This document shows positions 11,546-21,569 of a stretch of DNA of 64,000 nucleotides, one piece after another. The translations under genes and the position numbers were made by a program. The number at the start of each line of letters is the position of its first letter. Position 1 is the first letter of the stretch. The notes beneath the pieces are model-generated. The model worked only from the letters and a program-made list of their open reading frames with translations, ran no database searches and was not told the origin of the DNA. This stretch comes from Ampullaceana balthica (lineage: Eukaryota; Mollusca; Gastropoda; Lymnaeidae). Location of the stretch: assembly GCA_944989445.1 (NCBI GenBank), contig CALYLW010000212.1:1068598-1132597 (forward strand), read 5' to 3'.

Positions 11546-12064
11546 TAGGGCTGCGGAAATTAACGATTAATTTCTCAATTAGCCTAATTTTTTAACAATT
11601 TGTAATAATTAAATTATAAATAATACCTTTCCTGTCGATTACACCGAACATTTTGGCTTTACTCTATTGACTGACGGGAATGTTCAAAATGTTGATAAAG
11701 TTAGCCTACCATGTTTCTAACACTTTGCCTACTTATCAAACCAAATGAAAATCGTATTAAGCTAATGGCAGTAATGGATAATGGGGTCTTACTCATAGAC
11801 AGGAAATGATGACAGCTCTTCTGATGAATTACTGCGTTACAAAATGGAGATGAAATTTCCTGAATCCATTATCATTAACCCTCTACAATGGTGGAAACTT
11901 AATGAACACCGATATCAGACAATGTAATTCATTGTCAAGACCGTTTTGTGCATACCAGTTAACTCAGTTCCATGTGAATGATTGTTCAGCTCGGCTGGTA
12001 ATATTGTCAATGAGACCCGCTCATCACTTTTTGCAATATCTCCATTTATTATTAATATGTTATA
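11546..12064 (-). mobile_element. hAT-type element fragment, copy 1
   Basis: It starts TAGGGCTGCGGAAATTAACG and matches the reverse complement of the element at 27266-28080 in its terminus and in internal blocks, such as TTGTCAATGAGACCCGCTCA near 12005. Its other end is missing, cut off where a Helitron 3' terminus begins at 12065. No coding capacity. Confidence 0.65.
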
Positions 12065-12225
12065 CTAGTAACAAAGCCCGCCCAAGGACGGTAATAAGTG
12101 TAGGGTGACCTGTGAAGTTCATGGACGCTATAATTTTGTAGTTGTTATGCTGAAGCGTTTGCAGGACATTGTCGTCGCAGGGCAAGGGATGTGGACAACA
12201 ACAACAACAAAAACAGTCTAAACAA
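12065..12225 (-). mobile_element. Helitron 3' terminus (family B), minus strand
   Basis: On the - strand this ends with a weak hairpin (CCG..CGG) and CTAG followed by T (12065-12068). The adjoining roughly 60 bp matches the terminus at 3808-3866. Further in lie a 35-bp core (CATTGTCGTCGCAGGGCAAG and on) and a short (CAA)n tract, the same combination seen inside the Helitron at 17936-18752. The 5' end is unassigned. Confidence 0.6.
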
Positions 12226-12239
12226 CAATTTTGAAATTT

Positions 12240-12680
12240 TTGGGATCATACTGGAGTATGTTATCTCATCAAAATATGCCTTAAGGGATTCGACATGGGA
12301 TTCCCTTATGCAACGGGATAATAGTGGGATATGTGATTCCATCTATGTTTAACATCGTAAAATGGGAATGTGATCCCAATATGCAATGGGATCATACTTG
12401 GGTATGCATTCTTAATGGTGTATGCATCATATGAGGGTAAGGAATTTTACCAAAAATGGGATACCATTATGCAACGGGATAATGCTGAGCTATTTCATCC
12501 CTTCAATGTAAGGTATTTTATAGGGGAAAGGGGTTTACTTCATGAATGTGATCCCATTAGGCATAACGGGGAATGTAATCTAAAAAAACAAAGACATGGA
12601 ATCATATGGGGAAAAGGATTTCACCTAGAATGGGAACCCATTATTCAACAGGATCGCAATGGGTGGGGTAGAAAAAATGG
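12240..12680. repeat. degenerate GGGATCCCATT-type tandem array
   Basis: Diverged units containing motifs like GGGATCATACT, ATGCAACGGGATAA and GTGATCCCATTA recur every roughly 45-90 bp. The 126-codon open frame through it is tryptophan- and methionine-rich because of the repeat, not because it is a gene. Confidence 0.6.
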
Positions 12681-12740
12681 ATCTCTAATGCGGATCCGGA
12701 AAAGCCGAGTATATCAACTGGTACCTTTTAAAAGAAACAT

Positions 12741-13406
12741 AGATTTTTAAAAAAAATTGTTTTGAAAAAACTGTTCTCTGTGCTGTTTGTACTATAAAAA
12801 TTCTTAAAATAAAACTGTAGACTAGAATTTTATTTGAAACCCTTTTTAAAAGAAGTAGACTTCATGTTTTTAAAAATTTAAATTAAAAAATAAACATAAA
12901 TCCATAGTCCTTAGCTTTCACCTTACATGCTACATTTTAGGTTGTTTTTTTTTACTTTAAATAGGGATATTTAAAGAAATTTTAATTAAACTTTCCAGGA
13001 ATCTAGTGTAGTTCAAAAGCAACGACCTAATCAAAATTGGTTTTGTTCTGTTAAAAATAAATAAATAAATAAAATAAAGATAATACTAAACACAAACATA
13101 AAGAAAAATACATATTTAGAAAAATAAAAACTCTATAATTAATAAATGTCAGAATGTTTAGCTATTAAAATAATAATAGCTGGCTTTCAAATTTTTTCAA
13201 TGTAATAAACATTTTTGTTTTCATAAAATACAATTTAAAAAAGTGATCATGTTATTTTTTAAAAATCTTTATGATTAATATCAATGATAATAATAAAATG
13301 TATAAATATTGAGAAGAAAAAGAACAGAAAAAGAAACTTGATTTGAAATGGATTTAAAAAATTAAATAAATTTTAAAAAAAACAATTTTATGTTTTTATG
13401 TTGCAG
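12741..13406. other. intron, nothing recognised
   Basis: AT-rich intron with one short AAAT tract near 13060, ending in the TTGCAG acceptor of the next exon. Confidence 0.6.
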
Positions 13407-13556
13407 ATGATGTGGCCTCTAATTCAACATCAGAAGACAAAGCTTTGACTGACCATAATGATGAAACCTGCTTCATACCAGGAAATCAGATTGCTACCAT
13501 CAATTTAAGAGAACCAGTTCTGTTTACTTGGCTACTAGTTTTGTTTAAGAAGGAAA
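13407..13556 (+). CDS. gene 1: first galactose-binding-like domain, N half
   Basis: A 150-bp, phase 1-1 exon between ATGTTGCAG and GTAAGC. The join with exon D reads CQY-Y-DVAS. It is the clear paralogue of the exon at 51886, which reads CQY-Q-DLAT. Shared landmarks are LTDHNDETCF against MTDNDDSTCY and FTWLLV against FTWLSV. This pattern fits the N-terminal part of a discoidin/F5-8C-like carbohydrate-binding fold on a secreted or membrane protein. About 11 residues shorter than its paralogue. Ligand unknown. Confidence 0.8.
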
Positions 13557-13999
13557 GTAAGCAAAATGTTGTCCGTGCCCTCGTTGTTGGAGAAAAAAAA
13601 AGATCAATACCCATGAATATAAAAAAAATATATGCTAGTCATTAAAAAGTGAATAACATAAAAAATAATATGAATTGTCTCCTTTGACAATGTAAGTTTT
13701 AAAATATATTTAATGCAATTTTCACCCATAATGTTACAATTTCCTTATAAAATGCTTAATCAGTAAACATAATGTGCCAGAATACTGACATACTGTCGAT
13801 ATACAACACAACACCAGAAGTACTCTACCAACTGTAGGGTTGCACATGATAAAAAAATATTTTTTTTATCAACCTTACTTATATTAATTTTACAATTAAG
13901 TTATTGGGTTTAATGTCTCAGATGAGTAAATTTGACATACACATTTTTATTTCAGCAAATATTTGTTTGAAATAATAATAATGCACAATTTTGTTTAAG

Positions 14000-14193
14000 G
14001 TGAAGTAACAAACTTGACCCTTCACTTTAAATCTACAATTGGAGACGAAATCAATACATGCGATAATAGCAGAGAAACATTGAAAAAATAAAAGGGAAAA
14101 TAGAAATCTACTGCAGTAATGTTGTTGTTGTAGAGTCTGTAACATTGACATGGGAAGGTAATGGATCAATTTGTTCCCTGTACATCAATGGCG
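14000..14193 (+). CDS. gene 1: galactose-binding-like domain, C half, frameshifted
   Basis: The right half reads VTLTWEGNGSICSLYINGG up to a GTAAGT donor and aligns with the 60288 exon, which ends CSFHVNGG. The left half opens at a TTTGTTTAAG acceptor in phase 1 and carries IGDEINTCDN. The two halves are in different frames. A run of six A near 14084 gives TAA directly after it, and one more base would restore a 195-bp, phase 1-1 exon like its 192-bp paralogue. So either the gene is a pseudogene, the assembly lost a base in a homopolymer, or splicing differs. The boundaries are otherwise convincing. Confidence 0.65.
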
Positions 14194-14463
14194 GTAAGTG
14201 TAAATATATACTTTTTTATGTATTAAAATAACGCAAACATGTAATGCACTTGAAACAAATACTCAGAATAGCAAATTGTGATAAGAGAAATTTAAAGGAT
14301 GTACTGGTAATTGATAAAGTATAACTTTTTGTGCGTACTGAAAAAAGAAATGCATTTAATTTAAAACACTTACAAATAATTTCAAAGCTCTCAATACTTC
14401 AGCAAAAGAACAAATTAAGCATCTGCCTTCTCTGTTTCCATTGCATTTAGAAATATCATAGAA

Positions 14464-14468
14464 TTGTG

Positions 14469-14499
<31 letters not shown>

Positions 14500-14506
14500 A
14501 TATATA
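14464..14506. repeat. (TA)n tract flanking a Helitron
   Basis: A TA-dinucleotide run directly left of the Helitron 5' end. It fits the AT target preference of Helitrons. Confidence 0.85.
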
Positions 14507-15344
14507 TCTCTATATATATAAGACGCATTTGTTGTCTGTCCGTCGTCTGTCTGTTCCCTTATAACTCAAGATCCAGACAACCAAATAACGTGAAATTTGG
14601 TACACGTACACAAAATTATACCGGAAAGGTTATTAAACAGGTTTCGTTCCATATATATAAGATACTGGGGGCTGGGGGCCCAAAATGTAGTTTTTCCCTA
14701 TATGAGCTATATAAAATAAAAATTATTGAAAATTAAGACGTAAAAATATTAAACATTTTGGTGTCGAGATTAACAAGATGGCGTTTATTGCCATAAAATA
14801 ATGTGATGTGACGTCATAGTTTGAGTTCATATTAATTTGTAAATAGGAAACAAAGTGAAAAGAGCAGTTATTATTTTAATTGTTAATATACCGCTGTGGG
14901 TGTGCGTTTAAGTATTTGTGTGCACATGTGTGAATCAGTGAGTGTGTGTGTTTTTTGTTGTGAACTAAATGTTATGAAATGGTTTATTTTTATGTCTGTT
15001 AATGTTGCGCCTCTAACAAGATTACGTATATATTTTTATAAAATTTGTTTGCAAATTACATATTTTTTTACTTTACACTGTTTCTTTTTTGTATATTCTA
15101 TATGTATTTTATCCAGTCGTCAGATCAACCTTTTTCCTTTTATCGGCGAGGGTAGGAGTCAATAATATCGTCCATCCCTGGGTGGCATAAACACTGTAGC
15201 TAAGCAACTGTGTTTATACTTTTTGCATAACTTAAACGAAACCAGCAGGGCACATTTTAAGCTCAAACATTGCGTTTCGAAATGTTTCTTTAAAACAAAT
15301 AAACCCCATACAACAGAAAAATGAATTATATAAATTATCACTTA

Positions 15345-16110
15345 TTGGGGGCGGGGCCAAAATGTATTTTTTTCCCGTATATTTAAAACTGACTCAAAAC
15401 TAATTCTCCAACCTCCCGTGAGGGTAGAAGCATGAAACTTTTGGGAACTTGCCAAATACACTATTATGACGATAATTGGTGAAAAATAATGTAAACATTT
15501 CCACTCATGGGTGGCCGGGTGCCCCAAAACCGGTGTTTCCTTATATGGGCTATATAAAACTGAATCAACACCAATTCCTCATATTCCCGAGTAGGTAGAA
15601 GCATGAAAATTTGGAAAGTCGTTGAGTACCCTCCCGCAATGGTAACAGTCGAAAAAAGTATAAAGTTATCACTAACTGGGTAGGGGGGTGGGCGGGGGCC
15701 CAAACGTAGTTTTTTCTTAAATGAGCTATATAAATCAGGCTCATCATTAAATCTCCTATTTCCTGTGTAGGTAGAAGCATGAAACTTTGTGAAGTTGTTA
15801 TATACCCTCCCAAAATGGTAACTGGCGAAACATTAATAAAAATTATCACTCACTGGGTGGTCAGAGGCCTGAATGTAGTTTTTTTTCATATATCAAACTG
15901 ACTCATCGATAATTCTCCAAATTACCATGTAAGTAGAAGAATGAAACTTTTGGAAGATTTTGAGTACCCTCGCGCGATGGTAACATGCGAAAAAAATATA
16001 TAAAATTATTACTCACTAGGGGTATCCAACTTCCCGTGTAAATAGGAGCATGAAACTTTGGGAAGTTGTTGAGTACTCTCCCGCAATGATAACATACGAA
16101 AAAAAATTAT
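15345..16110 (-). repeat. satellite units inside Helitron 1
   Basis: About five units with GTAGAAGCATGAAACTTT, GGGAAGTTGTTGAGTA and GGGGCCAAAATGTA blocks. They are the reverse complement of the array at 745-2700, with about 140-160 bp spacing. They occupy the non-coding 5' part of the Helitron, upstream of its Rep remnant. Confidence 0.85.
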
Positions 16111-16114
16111 ATAA

Positions 16115-17843
16115 AATCCAGGCAGATCAGGTCCGCCACAGAGTTCCCAGAGCAGCTGAAACAGCTGAGCAAAGAAACTCCAGGCATGTGCTGTTCCAGT
16201 GGTAAAGTCAAACTGCCCCCAATTCTAAAGCCACCAGAACCATTGTGCATTCTGTTGAATGGTGAAACTGCACAATCAAAGGACTTTGTGAAACTTATTA
16301 GACTATTCAATAATATGTTTGCCGTGACTTCCTTCAAGTCTAATGTTGTCGTGAATAACGGGTGGACACCAACATTCAAGGTCCAAGGCCAAGTGTACCA
16401 CCATGCTGGACCTCTTCATCCAGTCAATGCTGTAGACAGCAAATATCTCCAGATTTACTTCTTGGGAGAAGATGAGCAAGTGCAAAGACGACTGGATTTG
16501 CTTGACAGTCCTGTTGACAGAAACATTGTCCTCAAACTGCAAAGAATGCTGCATCAGCATAACAGCTATGTGAGGTCATTTAAAATGGCTGCTGAGATTA
16601 TGGATAACACTCAAGTGGACTACAAAATCAAAATTTACGGCAAAGCACCATTAAAGGAACACAAAGGCAGATTCAATGCACCATCTGTTAGTGAAGTGGC
16701 ATCATGATTGCTGGAGAGCTAGGTGATCGTAGAGACATTGTGCTGCATTCAAGAAGTTGCTCACAAATGCCACTTCAAAGGATTCAAGACACTCACAGGT
16801 CATATGATCCACTTCAGTATCCTCTGCTATTTGTTAGAGGAGAAGATGGCTATGATTTGAACATAAAAGATGTAAACAAGGCCACAAGCAATGACTACTA
16901 TGCATATCGCATGATGCAAAGAGTCAACGAATTTAATACACTCCTCAGATGCCCGCGCCTTTTCCAGCAATACATAGTGGATATGTATGCTAAGGTTGAG
17001 AATGAGAGATTGCGTTTCATCAGACTCAACCAAACAAAACTTAGAGCTGAGGACTATGGTGTACTATTAGAGGCAGTAAGGAATGACAACAATGTGACTT
17101 CTGAAAATCTTGGCAAATTAGTGGTGCTGCCTTCATCCTTCAGTGGAGGGCCCCGTTACATGCATGAATATGCACAGGATGGAATGACATATGTACGTCA
17201 TAGAAACACAAGCATCAAGTAGATTTGCAATTATGTTACCAAGGGAAGTGATGCAGCCATGTTTACTGTTGCAAATGAAATGCCGAACAGGCTTGATGGG
17301 GTTACCAATTAATTATCAACAAGGACGATACATTAGTAGCAGTGAGGCAGTGTGGCGCCTGCTTAACTTTCCCATCCATCAAAGGTATCCAACAGTTGTT
17401 CACTTGGCAGTACATCTTGAAGGAGGCCAAGGAGTATACTATAAACCAGGACAGCCAACAGCACATTTGACAGACACTCCAACAAAGACTACATTAACAG
17501 CGTTTTTTGATCTCTGCAAAACAGATCCTCTTGCAAAAACATTGCTGTATTCTGAAGTGCCTAGACATTTTCGCTGGGATGCCAGTCAAAAGGTCTGGCA
17601 AATCCGAAAAAAGGTATACCTCTTGCAGACTTCCCGAGATATGTGACAGACAATGCCTTGGGAAGAGTGTACACTGTGCATCCTCACAACAGAGAAGCAT
17701 TTCACATGCGCCTCCTGCTGCACCATATTCGGGGACCTATTTCATTTGAAGATCTCAAAACTGTTATTGTGAAAGATGAGGATGGTGACATCCTTGAAAT
17801 TAAGCCATGCAGCACATACACTGTTAAATGTACCATTTTATAG
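16115..17843 (+). pseudogene. Helitron Rep/Hel remnant, HUH region deleted
   Basis: Three overlapping frames match the Rep protein encoded at 36690-39410 in order. ETPGMCCSSGKVKL..PTFKVQGQVYHHAG (16160-16707) shifts frame at an overlapping TGA/ATG to GDRRDIVL..RPRLFQQYIVDMYAK..PRYMHEYAQDGMTYV (16704-17200). The text then jumps straight to ICNYVTKGSDAA (17225), the tyrosine motif. The roughly 200 codons between, with the HUH histidine motif, are deleted. A stop near 17310 and another shift near 17610-17640 precede the start of the helicase-side region (VYTVHPHNREAF), and the SF1 helicase is absent. Product non-functional. Confidence 0.88.
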
Positions 17844-17935
17844 CATGCAAGTAAACAGTTAGTTGTGTACGCTTCTACAGAAAACCTTATTTTAAACCCG
17901 GGCGAAGCCGGGTACTTGCCCCTAGTATATATATA

Positions 17936-18752
17936 TCTCTATATATATAAGCCGCATTTGTTGTCTGTCTGTTCCCTAATAACTCAAGATCCAGACAACC
18001 AAATAACGTGAAATTTGGTACACGTACACAAAATTATACCGGAAAGGTTATTAAACAGGTTTCGTTCCATATATATAAGATACTGGGGCCCGGGGGCCCA
18101 AAATGTAGTTTTTCCCTATATGAGCTATATAAAATAAAAATTATTGAAAATTAAGACGTAAAATAATGACGCAAATTAATAAACATTTTGGTGTCGAGAT
18201 TAACAAGAAGGCGATTATCGCCATAAAATAATTTTTTTTGTTGTTGTTGCTTTGTTGTTGTTGCTTTTGTTGTTGTAGTTGTTGTTTTGTTGTTGTTGCT
18301 TTGTTGTTGCTGTTGTTGTTGTAGTTGTTGTTTTGTTGTTGTTTTGTTGTTGATGTTTTTGTTGTTGTTTTGTTTTTGTTGTTGTTGCTGTTGTTGTTTT
18401 TGTTGTTGTTGCTGTTGTTGTTGCTGTTGTTGCTTTTGTGTTGTTTTTGCTGTTGTTGTTGTTGTCCACATCCCTTGCCCTGCGACGACAATGTCCTTCA
18501 TATTGTTGTTGCTTTGTTGTTGTTGCTGTTGTATTTGTTGTTTTGTTGTTGTTGCTTTGTTGTTGTTGCTGTTGTTGTTGTAGTTGTTGTTTTGTTGTTG
18601 TTGTTGTAGTTGTTGTTTTGTTGTTGTTTTGTTTTTGTTTTGTTGTTGTTTTTGTTGTTGTTTTGTTTTTGTTGTTTTGTTGTTGTTTTTGTTGTTTTTG
18701 TTTTGTTGCTGTTGTTGTTAAACCCGGGCGGGAGCCGGGTACTTGCCCCTAG
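17936..18752 (+). mobile_element. Helitron 2, short non-autonomous
   Basis: An 817-bp element starting TCTCTATATATATAAGCCGC after an A and ending with an ACCCGG/CCGGGT hairpin, an 8-nt spacer and CTAG (18749-18752) followed by T. Its first roughly 240 bp and its end match Helitron 1. The middle is almost entirely a (GTT)n microsatellite around a 35-bp core. No coding capacity: leucine/cysteine-rich frames are microsatellite artefacts. Confidence 0.88.
18235..18720. repeat. (GTT)n microsatellite inside Helitron 2
   Basis: An imperfect GTT/GTTTT/GCT tract is interrupted at about 18460-18505 by a unique core that reverse-complements to one at 12169-12203 (ATTGTCGTCGCAGGGCAAGG). Both copies sit next to a CAA/GTT tract in a Helitron. 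Confidence 0.9.
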
Positions 18753-18769
18753 TATATATATATATATAT

Positions 18770-18985
18770 ACACATGGCGCACAGTTTCCAAAAAGGGCGT
18801 CATAGTAGCCGAGGAACGAAGGATGGAGGAGGCTACAGACAGAAGAGCTAGGAGAAAGGACAAAACATTGGAAATCACAGCATTTGAAAAGACTGTCACT
18901 CAAGTATAGGACTGCTCACCAAAACGAGGAAATGCAACCCAACCCAGGGGTTATGCACCATCGTCTCTCGAGATGGAAGTATGTG
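18770..18985 (+). pseudogene. non-LTR retrotransposon 3' tail fragment
   Basis: Contains GAAGAGCTAGGAGAAAGGAC and a CACCATCGTCTCTCGAGATG block, resembling the end of the reverse-transcriptase-derived pieces at 19071-19665 and 30928-31512. Too short for a domain call. Confidence 0.45.
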
Positions 18986-18987
18986 GA

Positions 18988-19040
<53 letters not shown>

Positions 19041-19070
19041 TATATGTATATATATAATGTATATATATAG
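18988..19070. repeat. (TA)n tract
   Basis: TA-dinucleotide run with a few ATGTATA interruptions, separating two retrotransposon tail fragments. Confidence 0.9.
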
Positions 19071-19665
19071 CCTTGTCATTAACGAGTGTTCAGCAATATG
19101 CAGCTGACTGATAGGAGAAAATATCACTGTGTACCAGACATGCGTGCTCAAAACACTACTTCATGGCAGCCAGTGCTGGATGGCCTACGAGAAGCAAATA
19201 AAGCCGCTTAACAGTTTCCACTCTGTAGGATCCTACACATAAAGTGGCAGGAAAAATCACAAATGGTGAGGTGCTCAGGAGGAGCCATATGTTGAGTATG
19301 CACTCAATCCTGAGTGAGAGGCGCCTGCGATGGTTAGGCGATGGTTAGGCTACACCAACGGAGATCAAAAGCATTTGATTTACGGTGAGCTGGCAGCTGG
19401 TTATAGGAAAAGAGTTCATACCCTGCCTGAACTACAAGGACGTCTGCAAGAAATACATGAGACTGGCATGCATCGACCATAAACGTGGGAGATTACTGCT
19501 GAGCATCGCACCTTCTTGCGGGCAAGTGAATGAGAGGGCACTCAAGCTGCAAAAGCCACTCTCTCAAGCTAGGAGTAAAGAGAGAAGAGCCAGGAGAAAG
19601 ATGAGGAGAAGAGGAGCGGAGTCCACGCCAATGTCCTGTGAGAACGGACAGATTCCATAAACATA
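19071..19665 (+). pseudogene. non-LTR reverse transcriptase C-terminal tail, decayed
   Basis: In shifting frames it carries pieces typical of the region after the RT domain in RTE/CR1/jockey-like elements: a CW-containing block (SQCWMAYEKQIKPLNS), an HSILSERRLRWLG-like block, YGELAAG and a W/R-rich basic tail. The DNA is clearly alignable to 30928-31512, with many stops and small indels. It is 5'-truncated, as usual for target-primed insertion. The exact clade cannot be set by eye. Confidence 0.7.
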
Positions 19666-19677
19666 ATTTATATATAT

Positions 19678-20105
19678 ACTAGCGTATCACCCGACAAAAA
19701 TGAATCAAGTTTTCAGCTGAAATCTATTTATTTTATAAAAATTGCACTTTTTTTGGGGGGCGCCGATCTTTTTCAAAAGCCCAACTAACTTGTCCTTGTT
19801 TGATAAATAGGAAATATCAAACTTTGCTGAAATGTACACAATGTATTTTATAATAGGGGTTGTAGGGTGCCTACGGCGACCCCCTTTGATTTTTAATTGT
19901 ATAGTTAACCATCATCAAATCCTCTTTTTACATTGATCCCTTTTACCAAACATTAAAATATGAGTGAAAACAATGGCGTCATATAATTATTTTTTTTGCG
20001 CATCTTTAATTTGCACACCTTTTGATGCATTGGTTCAGTAATTTGGTTTTCCCTGCTTTTCAAAATTAGTAGCGTCAGGACTGACAGACACTACTTGCAT
20101 GACAA
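19678..20105 (-). repeat. GGGCGCC-type element, single copy
   Basis: It begins CTAGCGTATCACCCGAC and contains GGGCGCC, AAAGCCCAACTAACTTGTCC and TGATAAATA blocks. These reverse-complement to the tandem array at 44040-44600. It ends near a (TA)n tract. The CTAG at its left edge hints at a Helitron-like boundary on the - strand, but no good hairpin is visible. Confidence 0.55.
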
Positions 20106-20120
20106 TTGCAAATTATATAG

Positions 20121-20221
<101 letters not shown>

Positions 20222-20538
20222 ATACATGCTATGTTAGGAAATTCAATCCTAGATTGAAAAATTAAGTACATTTTTAAGAAACTAATTATCGACATCATTT
20301 GAGTACATAATTATATTTGAATATGCTTTGGGTAATAGAGCAATTGTACTCTCAAACATTTAAAAGGTATTATTTAAAATTTAATGAAGTTATCATAAAA
20401 AAATTATACATTTTATAGTTCATAGTTATATAATTTATTTTAAAAAATGTTACGATCATCCCTCCATGGAAAATTCATTTCTTTGATTTTTTTTTATGAT
20501 TTTTTTTAACTTTTACATATCTCAAAGGAATGGACCCA

Positions 20539-20540
<2 letters not shown>
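20222..20540. other. no gene recognised
   Basis: AT-rich DNA between two (TA)n tracts, with no exon or element seen. Confidence 0.6.

Positions 20541-20597
<57 letters not shown>
20541..20597. repeat. (TA)n tract
   Basis: TA run immediately left of the tandem array that follows. Confidence 0.95.
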
Positions 20598-20599
<2 letters not shown>

Positions 20600-21565
20600 A
20601 TCAAAGTATGTCAATGTATGTATGTATGTATGCATGTCCTTTATAGCTGACTAAACAATTCATCCGATCGCCATGAAACTCTTGGAGACTTTTGAGCACG
20701 CTCATGGGATGGTAAATGACAACTTTTTTTGCAAAATTTAACACTCATGGCGCGCCAGGGGCCCATAATAAGATTGTTTTCTTATTTGAGCTATATAAAA
20801 ATAGTTTAAGCGTTAGCTATTAGGTTAAATGATGGATCTTAACCAAACTTTGAATATAACAAGTTGGTAGCCAATAATGAAATACTATATGGCGCTAATT
20901 TCCTGATGTCCATTTCTTCGGGGCTGGTGGCCCAAGATATCTTTTATCATAAACTTTTAAGATTTTATTCCCCATTCATGTATTAAAGATCTTGATAAAT
21001 ATAGATAACTATATCCACTATGAAATTGATTGAAATAAACAGGTGTTTTGAACTTGTAATCTTGCAATAATTGGGCCCTGGGGTCCTTAATGTCGTTTTT
21101 TTGCTAATATACGCTTTATAAAAATTAGTTTACGCGATAGCTACTGAGTAAATGAATGGATCTTAACCAAACTTTGTATATAAAAACTTGGTAGCCCATA
21201 TTTAAATAAAAAAGGGTACTGCATTCTAATGTCCAATTGTTTAGGGCTGGGGGCCCCAAATGTCTTTTTTCGAATATGTTTGAGATATAATTTGTCATTC
21301 TATTTTTAACGATCTTAAGAAATATATCCATGATGAGACTGAATTAAAATGAACAGCATGTTGAAATTTTGCATCTTACATCGAATGGGCCGCGGGCCCC
21401 AAATGTGTTTTTTTTGGTATACTCTAAGATATTATTTCCCGCTCAGTTTTTAACGATCTTGAGCAAATATATCCATGATGAAACTGAAATTTAAATGAAC
21501 AGGTTTTCAAAATGTACATCTTGAACGGAATGGGCCCGGGGGCCTCTTAATGTATTTTTTTCGGA
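20598..21565. repeat. GGGCCC-type tandem array, left part
   Basis: After short ATGT repeats come units of about 140-170 bp with GGGCCC blocks near 20760, 21073, 21252, 21388 and 21532. Shared blocks include GGATCTTAACCAAACTTTG, AAACTTGGTAG and AAATATATCCATGATGA. The layout of AT-rich block plus GGGCCCC block recalls the 165-bp satellite, but the sequence differs. The array resumes at 23391 after a foldback insertion. Confidence 0.75.
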
Positions 21566-21569
21566 ATTA

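Larger units (their letters stand above)
14507..17925 (+). mobile_element. Helitron 1, internally deleted
   Basis: The 5' end TCTCTATATATATAAGACGC follows an A. The 3' end has ACCCGG/CCGGGT hairpin arms (17896-17913), an 8-nt spacer and CTAG (17922-17925) followed by T. These are the expected Helitron termini, and the 3.4-kb element lies in TA-rich target DNA inside a gene 1 intron. Inside are a TGACGTCA palindrome (14808-14815), five or so reversed 165-bp-type satellite units (15345-16110) and a broken Rep coding region. The helicase part is gone, so it is non-autonomous. A second Helitron sharing its first roughly 240 bp and its 3' end follows 10 bp later. Confidence 0.88.

Noticed and set aside
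12370..12750. 126-codon frame resembling a small gene
   Set aside because: Built from degenerate GGGATCCCATT-type tandem repeats within a transposon.
18141..18752. Long leucine/cysteine- or asparagine/glutamine-rich open frames on both strands
   Set aside because: They are translations of the (GTT)n/(CAA)n microsatellite in Helitron 2 and carry no domain.
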